The notes under the pieces are model-generated. The model saw only the letters and a program-made list of their open reading frames with translations, was not told where the DNA came from and made no database searches. DNA of 24,320 nt from Conidiobolus incongruus B7586 (Eukaryota > Entomophthoromycota > Entomophthoromycetes > Entomophthorales > Conidiobolaceae): the NCBI GenBank assembly GCA_000697335.1, contig JNEM01010664.1, positions 1 through 24,320 on the forward strand, in the 5' to 3' direction. Below, one piece after another: positions 11,281 through 21,032 of the stretch (positions within the stretch are counted from its first letter, which is position 1; every line of letters starts with the position of its first letter). The position numbers and the translations under genes were made by a program.

Positions 11281-11351
11281 GCAATGGTGGTTTAGTGGTA
11301 TAATTACCGCCTGCCACGCGGTAGACCGGGGTTCGATTCCCCGCCATTGCA
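11281..11351 (+). tRNA. tRNA-Gly (anticodon GCC)
   Basis: The 71-nt cloverleaf has acceptor stem GCAATGG (11281-11287) pairing with CCATTGC (11344-11350) and discriminator A. The anticodon stem ACCGC/GCGGT encloses loop CTGCCAC, with GCC at 11313-11315. The D arm holds the A-box-like TGGTTTAGTGG, and the T arm holds the B box GGTTCGATTCC. There is no intron, and CCA is not encoded, as in eukaryotic nuclear tRNA genes. It closely resembles tRNA-Gly-GCC of other eukaryotes. Confidence 0.97.
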
Positions 11352-11592
11352 TCCTTAAATTAGGAGCCAAAATTAATCTTTTTTCACAATTTTATTCGTT
11401 TTTATAATTTACTACTTTTTTTTATACTTGTACAATTTTCATTTTAAATAATTATCCAAAATATTCTATTCAACTCATTTTTCACACCACTTTATCTTAT
11501 TTACAGAATTTGATAAATATGATATATCTAAATGATTAAGTTAATTATATCTCATACAATCATCATCAACGCTAATTTTGAATCATCATCTC
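11352..11592. other. AT-rich spacer after the tRNA
   Basis: A short T run about 20-30 bases past the tRNA may end polymerase III transcription. Nothing else is recognised. Confidence 0.5.
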
Positions 11593-11705
11593 CGATGTTT
11601 CTTAATATTTGAAATAAGTTTGATTTCAACATCTTTACCCATTGATTGGCGATCGGATTGTCGAATTCTCAAATGTAATCTATTATAGCGAAGATCTTCA
11701 CCCTA
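11593..11705 (-). other. Minus-strand coding-like segment, unassigned
   Basis: Reading the minus strand from about 11703 down to TGA at 11595-11593 gives GEDLRYNRLHLRIRQSDRQ, then SMGKDVEIKLISNIKKHRR and the stop. The codons are purine-first and the patch is GC-richer than its flanks. A plausible splice acceptor (CTATTATTAG) lies directly before it, so it could be the last exon of a minus-strand gene. I could not find a matching upstream exon in phase and do not recognise the family. A relic is equally likely. Confidence 0.3.
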
Positions 11706-11724
11706 ATAATAGTAACTGAATAAA

Positions 11725-11866
11725 CTTGAGATGAAGGCACCGATGCAATTCAGTTGTAAAGTTTTATAATGGGAAACAATCCGAAAAACTTGAGAATTAC
11801 AAAATTTTTGAAACTTGGATTTATGAGTATAAGACTCGGAATTTAATTGGGATATTGTCATATTGA
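11725..11866 (+). other. Plus-strand coding-like segment, unassigned
   Basis: A short frame reading DEGTDAIQL is followed in the next frame by VKFYNGKQSEKLENYKIFET and WIYEYKTRNLIGILSY, ending at TGA near 11864-11866. Codon character favours the plus strand over the overlapping minus-strand run. It ends about 130 bp before the ATPase start codon. It is probably a decayed gene end; its family is not recognised. Confidence 0.25.
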
Positions 11867-11993
11867 ATACTTTGTTATTATAAACAGTAATCAAGGAATT
11901 GATTCCTAGATATAAATTAAAGGTATAGAAAAAATTAACTTATTTGATTTGAATAGATTTTTTAGGCATACATTTAGTGCTTGGTGATTTTTT

Positions 11994-14900
11994 ATGTATC
12001 TATGCTATTGGGTAGTTTATTGTTTACTATCAATTTATCAATGTAAGACAGTTTTTCATACAGGTAATCTTTAAATCAATTAGTTTGTTCTTATTCTTAT
12101 TTTATTCGTAGTAAACCAATTCGACTTGGATGGTAATGCTTGTCCTTTACCAACCCGTCGAAATATGGTTTGTCCCAAATTATGTGTGAGCAATGTAGAT
12201 CATTGCCCTCCCAAGCTAAAACCTAGTTGTGCTGAGGGAATGGCATACTGTCCAGATGGTAAGTGTTATCTGGAAAAATGTCCAGAAACTCTTGTAAATC
12301 CATGTAACTGCGGTCAGCCCAACGATTTGGGCGCGATCCCGTGTAATATTACTATACTTACAACTGTTCATGTTCAGAATTATAAAAAATCTGACGAGGC
12401 TCAACTGCTTAGTGCTGAATGTGCGAAACAGCTGGAATTCCAGGGTGAGTGGGATATTTATAATGGAGAAAAGAGCGATAAACCTTATTGGGCCCAATGT
12501 CCACGCTCTACAGATCCAACATGGACATACACTGAAACTATATGGAAAGCAGTGTTTGGATATGTTGGTGCTCAAGCTGGTATCCTGATCCTATGGCAAG
12601 TGTACAAAATCATGATGGAGCTTGGATCTCGAGATATGCTTGCATGTGAGCGTTCCCCACAAGTGTCAGAATCTTTTGATAATGGAAGTACAAATGAATA
12701 TGGAATGAATACTGAAAAATCACTTGGGTCAAAATATTTGAAAATGATGGAAAAGAATGATTTGTTCCCAATTAGTGGTTATAAGAATCATTATTTTGGC
12801 ACTTTTGCTTTTTATACTCTGTGCCTAACAACGGTGATGTTCTGGGTGTTTATTCTCATTAATGTATTAGATTACTATGGTGATATTACTGGGACTCCAT
12901 TCGGTGTTTACAAAAATTCTTGGGCGCTGTCCTCAAAAACAATGATGGCTGTTTGGGTATGTACCGCGATTTGGATTGTTGGTCTTAATATTGTTAAAGC
13001 TCACGTACGTAACCATTTTCGCCTAAAGGTCAACCCCCTTAATGCAGGTTATATAGAAATCAAAAAACCTCGGCTACCAACGATCCTCAGCGAGAATCAA
13101 ACTACAAGATTGGTTAAATTTGTACAATCAATTGAACATGTTATCAAACGTACAATTGGCTGGGACAAATTTATTACAACTGAAAGACTATATAGAACAC
13201 ATACTGGAAGATACTATTTCACCTATCAATGTACGCGCCTTATCTATCAAGAGAAACTGGGATTCTTTGCACCCCACAAATTCCAACTTGGCAGCAGTTA
13301 TGAAGACTTTGCTCCTTTGGCTAACGGAATCACAGAGGAAGAAGCCAAACGTCGACTTGAATTGAAAGGTCCAAACTTCATCTCCGTCAAAGTCGATAAC
13401 CTACCAATGGCCATGGCAAGAGAATTAATGGGATTCTTCTATGCTTATCAATTTATGCTCTTCACTATCCTTTTCTACATTGATTATTATATTATGGCTT
13501 TCGTAATTACTGCTGTCATTATATTTTCAGCATTTGTCAAAGTGATCACTAAGAGAAGCTCGGAACTTCGTGTTAAATCCATGGCTGAACAGACTTCTCA
13601 TGTTAAAGTGCTCAGAGATGGCCGTTGGATGGAATATTCGAGCGACCAACTCGTTCCTGGTGATATTATAGCCATTTTAGATAAAGAAGTTCTACGATGT
13701 GACTGTGTCCTACTCTCTGGAACAGCTGTAGTTGATGAAAGTTCTCTGACTGGAGAGCCTTTACCAATTAGAAAATTCCCATTACCATCTGATCATATTA
13801 ATTTTGATGCTTCTTCTCATTCTAAAATTTACGTATTATTTGATGGTACAAGAGCTGTCCAAGTCGTTCCAGATCCCGGGGAATTGTATGTTAAAGCATT
13901 AGTACTCGAAACTTGTACTTCTACAGATAAAGGCAAATTGATTCGAAAGATTTTATACTCTCAACCTATTTCTTTTATTTTTGATGAAGAATTTAAAGTG
14001 GTCATCGTGATTTTAGTCCTTTGGGGTTTCTTTATCTTCGGATTTGGTGTCTGGTTCATGAGTCAAGAGCTTGCAGTCGCTTGGTTCTATAGTGTGTTTG
14101 CAATTGCTGGTGTCATCAACCCTCTTTTGCCCGCTGCTCTTGTGATTGGTCAGAGTGTGGCAGCGAAGAGACTTCGGGATCGTAGAATTTTCTGTGTGGA
14201 TTATCCTAGAATCATTATTGCTGGTAAAGTAGAATTATTCTGCTTCGACAAGACTGGAACTTTGACGAAAGATGGCCTTGATTTCTTCGGAGGACAACCA
14301 ACTGTACTTACTGGAGAAGGAGTTAAATTAGGCGAAATAGCTGCTGATGCGACAAAATTCCCACTTGAGTTTGAACTTGGACTTGCTAGTTGTCATTCGG
14401 TTACAAGTGTCAATGGAATGCTTGTAGGTAATCCCGTAGATATTGAAATGTTTAAATTTATAGATTGGAACCTTGATCACCCTCAACAGACTAGTTATCT
14501 TGATACGATTAAATCGAAATCTGGAAAAACTATTCACGTCATTCAGAGATTCCAGTTTGTGCATGCTAGAGCTTCTATGTCTGTTGCTGTGCTCGATCCT
14601 AATACCGGTCATGTACATATTTACGTTAAAGGATCTTTCGAAAAATTGAAAGAGCTGTGTAAATCGACTACATTCCCTGTTAATTACGATGAACAAACCG
14701 AAAGTTTGGCGACTAGAGGTTGTTACGTATTAGGTCTTGGCCATAAAGATCTCGGTGTGGTTCCTATTGATAAAGTTAAGGAAATGACAAGAGACCAGCT
14801 GGAATCCAACATTGATCTAATTGGTTTAATCGTTTTTAGCAATCAGTTGAAGCCTGATACCAAAAATGCAATTTTAGAACTTAAATCAGGAAGCATCCGT

Positions 14901-16235
14901 ACTGTAATGATTACTGGAGATACTGCACTGACTGGTATTTATATCGCGAAGGAAAGTAATATGATGAACTATCAGGCCAAAGTCTTTTTGGGAGATGTCA
15001 ATAAATTTGGTAACGATATTGAGTGGAAAGATCTCGATGACCCTGGGCGAACTCGCATGTACACAACTGAAGAAGTTTCAGCCCAAGTTATAAATGCTCC
15101 AGCAGAAAATAGGCCAATTGAACTCGCAGTCACAGGTAAAGCATTCAACATCTTGCTGCAGAAGCAAATGCTCTACGAGCTTTTATTACATATCCGTGTC
15201 TTTGCAAGAATGACTCCTGCGGATAAAGTTCGCTGTGTAGAAATGCATATGGAGCGCGGTATTACAGCAATGTGTGGTGATGGTGGCAACGATTGTGGTG
15301 CTCTACGTGTAGCTCATGTTGGTCTTGCTCTCAGTGATGCGGAAGCTTCTATCGTATCTCCATTCAGTAGCAGCAATAGGTCTATTAATTCATGTGTTGA
15401 GTTAATTAAACAAGGACGATGTGCACTTGCGACTTCATTTTCCAATTATAAATATCTGATTATGAGAGGCGAAATCACTGCAATTCTGAGATTTGTAACC
15501 CTTTACTATAATACCACATACTCCCAAGGTACCTGGATTTTCTTCGATGCTGTCATGACAATTCTTTTGACCTATACAATTACACAAAGCAACCCTGCTC
15601 CGCAGCTTTCTAAATATAGACCAACAGCTCGTCTTCTTGGATGGGAGACTTTAGCATCAACAATTGGTGTTATTATTTTGAATATAATCTTTTTATTGAG
15701 CGCTCTGGGTTACTTAAACCGACAGCCATTCCACGCATGTAACGAATTCGACTCTGCCGTTGTAGATATGTTCCGATGGAAACAATTAGGAGACAATTAC
15801 GAATCCGAAGTATTGGCCTTCTTAGCTATGTTTCAATTCATGGCAATTTCGTTCACTTACAACTTGGGATCTTTGCATCGAGAAACTTGGTACAAGAACA
15901 AACTTCACAACTTATTTTGGATCACAATTTTTATTTTCATAAGTTGTCTCTTACTACTCGATCCCAACAACCTTGGATGTCTCATGCGTATTAATTGTGG
16001 TGACAAGCCTTTGATTGAGAAGTTGGGTTATGCTTTACCTACCATTGATTATCCCAGTTGGAATCATCCCCAAGGTCACAATATTATGCCCAGATATTTT
16101 AGATGGGGCTTGTGGGCTCTTTGTGTGAGCAATATGACCTCTGCGATCCTTTGGGAGAGTCAAATAGTTTTGGGAGCTGGTAGAAGATGGTTTAGACAGA
16201 GGTATGGTAAAAAATCGAAAAATATCAAATATTAA
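11994..16235 (+). CDS. P5B-type ATPase (ATP13A2-like) with signal peptide and Cys-rich ectodomain
   Basis: Exons 11994-12063 and 12112-16235 (48-nt intron, phase 1) give 1397 residues. Exon 1 supplies a signal peptide (MYLCYWVVYCLLSIYQCKTV). Residues 34-153 hold 13 cysteines and an N-glycosylation site NIT, an unusual lumenal head. Membrane helices follow at about 171-191, 254-276 and 300-318, then the ATPase core with M1-M2 near 464-499. Core motifs are LTGEP (actuator, 569-573; more often TGES in P5), NPLLPA in M4 (693-698; P5B usually PPALP), phosphorylation site DKTGTLT (Asp736), KGSFE (863-867), TGD (958-960) and CGDGGNDCGAL with AEASIVSPF (from 1078), which mark P5B. About six more helices close the protein. 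Known P5B pumps (ATP13A2-4, yeast Ypk9) act in endolysosomal or vacuolar membranes, and ATP13A2 exports polyamines. All catalytic motifs look usable, so it is probably active; the altered M4 site makes the substrate uncertain. Confidence 0.93.
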
Positions 16236-17782
16236 ATTAATGTTAATTTAATAAATCAAATAATCAAAATCTATATTTTAATTTAAATTGGATATGAAAT
16301 AAATATATTATTATTTAAAAAAAGATATTAATACTATTTTGTTCCATCATTTTAATTTTTATGATGCAATGAACCTTGATTATTATCATTATTGAGTATA
16401 GAGATATATCTTGAAAGACAGAAAAATATATTAACAAATTCGTCTTAAAGAATTTAATATGCATTATAATTTTTGATATTAAATTCTATATACTGAACTG
16501 TTTCCATTGAAAATTTGGAAATAATTTATATATTATTATCTAACATATATAATTTGTATTTTCAATTTGTAAAAATAGAATAATTTTATTTATTTGAACC
16601 ATTGAATTTTTGAAAAATATGTTACATATATAAATTTTTAATTATGAATGTTTTAATTCATTATAACCAAACTTACTATCATATATTATTAACAAAATAG
16701 AATTATAGTGTTAACATTTAACGGTCTATATACAATATATTCTACAATAATGTGTTTGTTATGATTAATTTTTCATAAATTTCATTGAGCATATATAAAA
16801 CAAATAACAAGACTATAAAATTAAGAATGACCCTGACATTTTACTATATATCATAATTCATGTTTTTATCAATAATCCGATAACCTAGATATATTTATAT
16901 TTGATAGAATATAATTGTAGTTTTATACCATCTGGTTCTTCTAATTTTATATTGTGGACATATATGCTAGTCTGATAGAATTTTTATATTTTATTAATTC
17001 TTCTAACATTGTCAATAATTCTGGAAATTGTAATAAATTGTGGATGATAAAAAACAATATTAATAGTAGAAATTGATTAGATTGATAAACTTTCTGTAAT
17101 ACCCTAATTTATTTTCGAAAGATCATATATTCACTACTCAGTGATACTGATTTCCTTTTTCTCACCAAAATAAATTAATTAATTTACCCTTTTAATTTAA
17201 TTATTTAAGTAAAACGATACAATAAAAATAGTTAAAAAACCTTTAAAGCTTACAAAAGAGGTTATTATAAGCAGCATCTTATGACTCTTTATTCAGACAA
17301 TAATTAATCAAATAATCTTCAAATTAATCCAATTTACATTTATTTATTAAAATAAATGGTAATATGTATTATCAACAAATCTACAACATTAATAATCTAC
17401 ATTACTTTGAAAAATTTCTCTTCAAAACTTTGGAAGTCACCCAACCGTCCAAAAAGCTCCTTTTTTATTCCAGTATAGAATCAATTTCAATATTTTTGAT
17501 TTTATCTTCAAAAAATCTGGAAGTTTTTGACTTCTAAGCATGATTTTAAGAATCTCAAAAAAAATCAAAATCACAAGGATTTATGACATGTGAATATCTT
17601 ATTTGATATAAGGTCAACTAATGATATTTTAATATTGCTTTTTTATTATATTTGATTTATAAGATTTAAAATTATTTTGCAAAATAATGGGTATTTGATC
17701 TTCTTTAGCCTTCACTTATTATCTAATATACTTCAATAAAAACTAAATATAAAACATTATTGTCATTATAATTTCATGTCAA
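16236..17782. other. AT-rich spacer
   Basis: About 1.5 kb without a convincing gene. One 34-codon minus-strand frame (17541-17437, starting MLRSQKLPDFLK) and an overlapping frame reading FEDKIKNIEIDSILE look slightly coding-like, but I cannot support either as a gene. Confidence 0.5.
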
Positions 17783-18268
17783 TGGCCTCTAGGATCCGCC
17801 AATGAGGGGCCGAGGGATTCGTCACGAGGTCATCACATCGATGTATAAGGATTCCCCAACTCAGTAATAAACATAAGCGCATGATCCAACGATTAATCCC
17901 AGTAGTCACCCAAATTCCCCCCAGCTAATCATTATACATAGAACGGCGACGACGAATACAATTGAGGATACCTGTGTAGGTTCCGCAAGGGGGGTCTCTT
18001 TTAAGACTATAGGGGAGAAAATGTAACGAAGCATTACCATAATGTATGTTCTTATGATAAGGTACTCTGATTTCGAGAGAGAGAGAGTTTATTAGTTCTT
18101 TGGATCTTTCAAGGAATGACCAGAATAGTTGAGTAAACTATTCTGGTGTTTTCTTTTATGTTTCCTTATTCTATACTAATTGTTTTACTTATTTTGGCTT
18201 GCTTCGGGGACTTTCGTTTTGTTCTTAATATGACCTTGTTTTGGATAATGTCACGATGGGTCGTGACA
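17783..18268 (+). mobile_element. Fossil 3' end of an LTR retrotransposon, probably Ty3-like
   Basis: This is the only GC-rich stretch in several kilobases that is not a gene. It seems to hold an internal tail (17783-18021), a purine-rich run just before 18022 like a plus-strand primer, and one LTR-like unit of about 247 bp. No 5' LTR, capsid or polymerase domain is recognised, so it is a broken fragment with most of the element missing. Its base composition has not drifted to that of the flanks, which suggests a fairly young insertion; with one LTR no date can be given. The family call rests on layout and is tentative. Confidence 0.5.
18022..18268 (+). repeat. LTR-like unit with TG...CA ends and two hairpins
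   Basis: The unit starts TGTAACGA and ends TCGTGACA, a near-perfect inverted pair with TG/CA ends as in LTRs. Inside are a (GA)n run near 18075-18087, a 12-bp perfect stem with 5-nt loop at 18119-18147, and an 8-bp perfect stem with loop TGGG at 18249-18268 that forms the end itself. No matching target-site duplication was found, which fits a 3' LTR remnant. Confidence 0.5.
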
Positions 18269-20409
18269 TTTCATCAGATAATAAATAAAAAACGCTTTAC
18301 ATTATAATACATTCTTATTACCAAAAAAATCATAATTTTTTCAAATTTAGTAATTTGAACAATTGATCAATTTTGTATAAGTAAAACTAAAATATTATAG
18401 AAAATAGGATTGTAAAAAATGAGCCAGCTTTGGACTATAGCCATTATATTTCGGAGTTTATTTGGTCTAAAAGTATAATTTAAAAAATACATCATATTAT
18501 TGTTTATCTTTTAATTTTTTTTGAAATTAGAAATAAGATATAATGCATCTTATTTAATTTTTTGGATGTATCAAAAAAATTGATTAAAGTTTGGCATATT
18601 GTAGTAAATGGATTTTGAGTTTAATTTTTTCTTTAGTAGAAAAACTAAATATATAAATATATATATATTATTGCTTCTTTTCAATATCAGAGTTTATCAT
18701 TATTATATTAAAGGATTCAAAATAAAAAGATTCTTTAATAGTCTATAATTTTTGGTAAAAATGCCTAATTCAGTAACTTATGATAGCAATAAAATATTTA
18801 TTAAAACTTATTTTTTTATTTTTGATATATTTTATAAAATGCATGCCGAGCTACAAAGAGGTTCGTATTAATGATCATTTTATCAAATTTGTCAAAAATT
18901 GAATTTTAGTTCATAGTTTAAAATGCATAAGCATATTTAAAATATAATATAAAATAGATTCATATTGAATTTTATATTTTCTGTATTATTTTATGTTCTG
19001 GAATTGGATTCAAAATCAACCGAAATTTCAGAATGATTTAATAATGATTTTATAATTGTCTAAAATCTAACTGTTATATTATTAATATCATCTCAAAATA
19101 TATTTTAAATTTAAACTCCCAGTAAAAGCATTAAATGAGTATATTATAATGCTCTAAATAATTCAATTCTATTAAAAATAATTATGAATATTTAGTTTAT
19201 TTTGAAATTTAAGATAACCTAATTCAAATAAATTTTGATTAATAATAATTAATTAAATTAAAAATATATATTATAAATTTCTTATTAAAGATTAATATTT
19301 TTAATTAATTATTAAAATTTTATTAAATTTTAATTCATTTAATATAATATTTTTTGAAAATATAAAATAATACTATATACAGTATTTAATATAAAAATTT
19401 TAATTTAAAAAATTAATTATAGTTAATCAAAAATGGTATTATTCAATTGAATAGACTTTAAATTCCGCAGTGATTTTTGTTTTAAAAAAAGGATATATCG
19501 GAGGAATGATATCATCAAATCTAATAATAGAAGGTTTTTAGAATTTTTGTTTTCAAACTTTTAATTAATAGTTTGAACACAAAATTTTTTGTAACATTAA
19601 TCATAGATTTGTATTGGACTAAGTTATTGATGAACGGATACATTGATATTTTGAATATATTTTATTGCGGATTTAATCAAATAACTATGTCAGTAGCAAT
19701 GATATTTAAGAGGAGTTATAAGTTTGAAATTATCAAATGAATTAAAAATTCTCAATTCAAAGTTTTAGATTAATTCAGAGTCAGTATGCTATCTGATCCA
19801 TAATAAAAACCTTTAAACAGAACCCATTCCACTTCTAGTGTAAACATCAAAAAGTTGTATAATCCTGATAATAACACTCAACAGATTTTGAATTTAAGTA
19901 GTTATAATCTGATAAATGGATCTTGACATGTACTTTAATTTTGTGACATGGGAAAATGATAGTTTAATTTGTGATAAAATATTTATCAAATTCCACAATT
20001 TTTTATTGATTTAAAATTTTAAAAATTTGATAAATTGAATGTATGGGATGGATACTTGGAGATGTTAATTGATGTATAATTAAATAGCTAAATGCTTGGT
20101 TTTTTCTTTAGATTGTTGATATGTTTATAAATATCAAACTAGAGTTAATTAATAGAATATTCATTGACATTGATTCAATATAAGTTGAATTGATAGTGTT
20201 ACTCACTGATATATTAAAATTCGTTTTTTTATCAAATATAGAAACTCAGATCAAGTAATTATCAAATATTCAATACTCAAATAAAATCCATATTCAAAGC
20301 AATCCAATCTTATAAAGATAATTTATAAATTGTTAAACTGGTAAAAAATGATAAAATTTTCAAGTTAATTTATTAAAGGCGTTTTATATTCAAGTCATTT
20401 TACATAAGT
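18269..20409. other. Long AT-rich spacer
   Basis: More than 2 kb with no gene I can support. A plus-strand frame of about 68 codons without a useful start (about 19530-19740) includes LYWTKLLMNGYIDIL and ends at TGA; it has no recognisable motif and may be chance or an old relic. Confidence 0.5.
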
Positions 20410-20745
20410 TTGATCTCTTACCCATTTGGTTTGATAAGGTTCGTGATATTTTGAAACCACCTCCTCTCTTCAGTATTGCTGACTAAACGATCTCCCTTCG
20501 CTCAGCATTTAGATCATTCGTTTCACAGATTAGCTTCAAGGCTTCGAATATTTGTTTCGCATTCATTTCGTAACTTTCCAGGCAATCATTATTCTCGCAA
20601 TATCAAATCGCGCTATGAAAACGGATGACCCAGTAAACAAATTGCAAGTTATGGACAAGTTAAAATCACCACCACTTCCATTCTGACCAATCACCACATA
20701 TACTATCTTCAAAATAAACAAATAAACAACCAATTAAAAAGCTTG
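20410..20745 (-). pseudogene. Unassigned minus-strand gene relic or partial gene
   Basis: This GC-richer patch reads as coding on the minus strand in three successive pieces. From about 20745 a frame gives ILKIVYVVIGQNGSGGDFN and then SVFIARFDIAR. From 20602 to 20483 another gives ENNDCLESYEMNAKQIFEAL, then KLICETNDLNAERREIV and a stop. From about 20500 a third gives GDRLVSNTEERRWFQNITN, then LIKPNG, followed directly by a GTAAGA donor-like site. Codons are purine-first on this strand; the plus-strand frames over it are rich in H, S, R and F, as expected of antisense. The frame changes, roughly two, are not bridged by introns. I do not recognise the family. Confidence 0.4.
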
Positions 20746-21032
20746 AACCAAACTCATTAATTTATTTAACTACCATATTTAGTAAAAGGGGGAATTTGAC
20801 AATTTGTGAAACCTTGAAAAAAAATTTTTTAATCAAACTGAATTAACACAATGTCAAGGTTTTTTTTACTCTTACGTTTCAAAGAAAGCCTGGCCTTTTA
20901 TAATATTCACAACATTTTGCAAAGTGAATCCAGTTTAATTATATTTAATTCGTTTAGTTTGAAGCTTTAATAGCTTTTTCTTCCTTTGCATTATTATTAT
21001 TATTTATATTATTGTATTATTTTTGGGTTTTT
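20746..21032. other. Likely promoter region of the type I membrane protein gene
   Basis: AT-rich spacer with T-rich and (TTA)n runs near 20990-21015 just before the ATG at 21033. No distinct binding site can be named. Confidence 0.35.

Noticed and set aside
11703-11894. Minus-strand ORF of 63 codons
   Set aside because: Rich in S, N, Y, F and C as expected of antisense; the plus-strand frame over the same bases has better coding character.
12126-12128. TTG at 12126 as the ATPase start
   Set aside because: Not a normal eukaryotic start; a 5' exon with ATG 11994, a good donor and acceptor and a matching phase explains the N-terminus.
12216-15994. Several 70-120 codon ORFs in other frames of the ATPase gene
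   Set aside because: They overlap a 1369-codon uninterrupted P5B frame and have no motif of their own.
17437-17541. Minus-strand ORF of 34 codons starting MLRSQKLPDFLK
   Set aside because: Short, with a competing frame over the same bases and no motif; not enough to call a gene.
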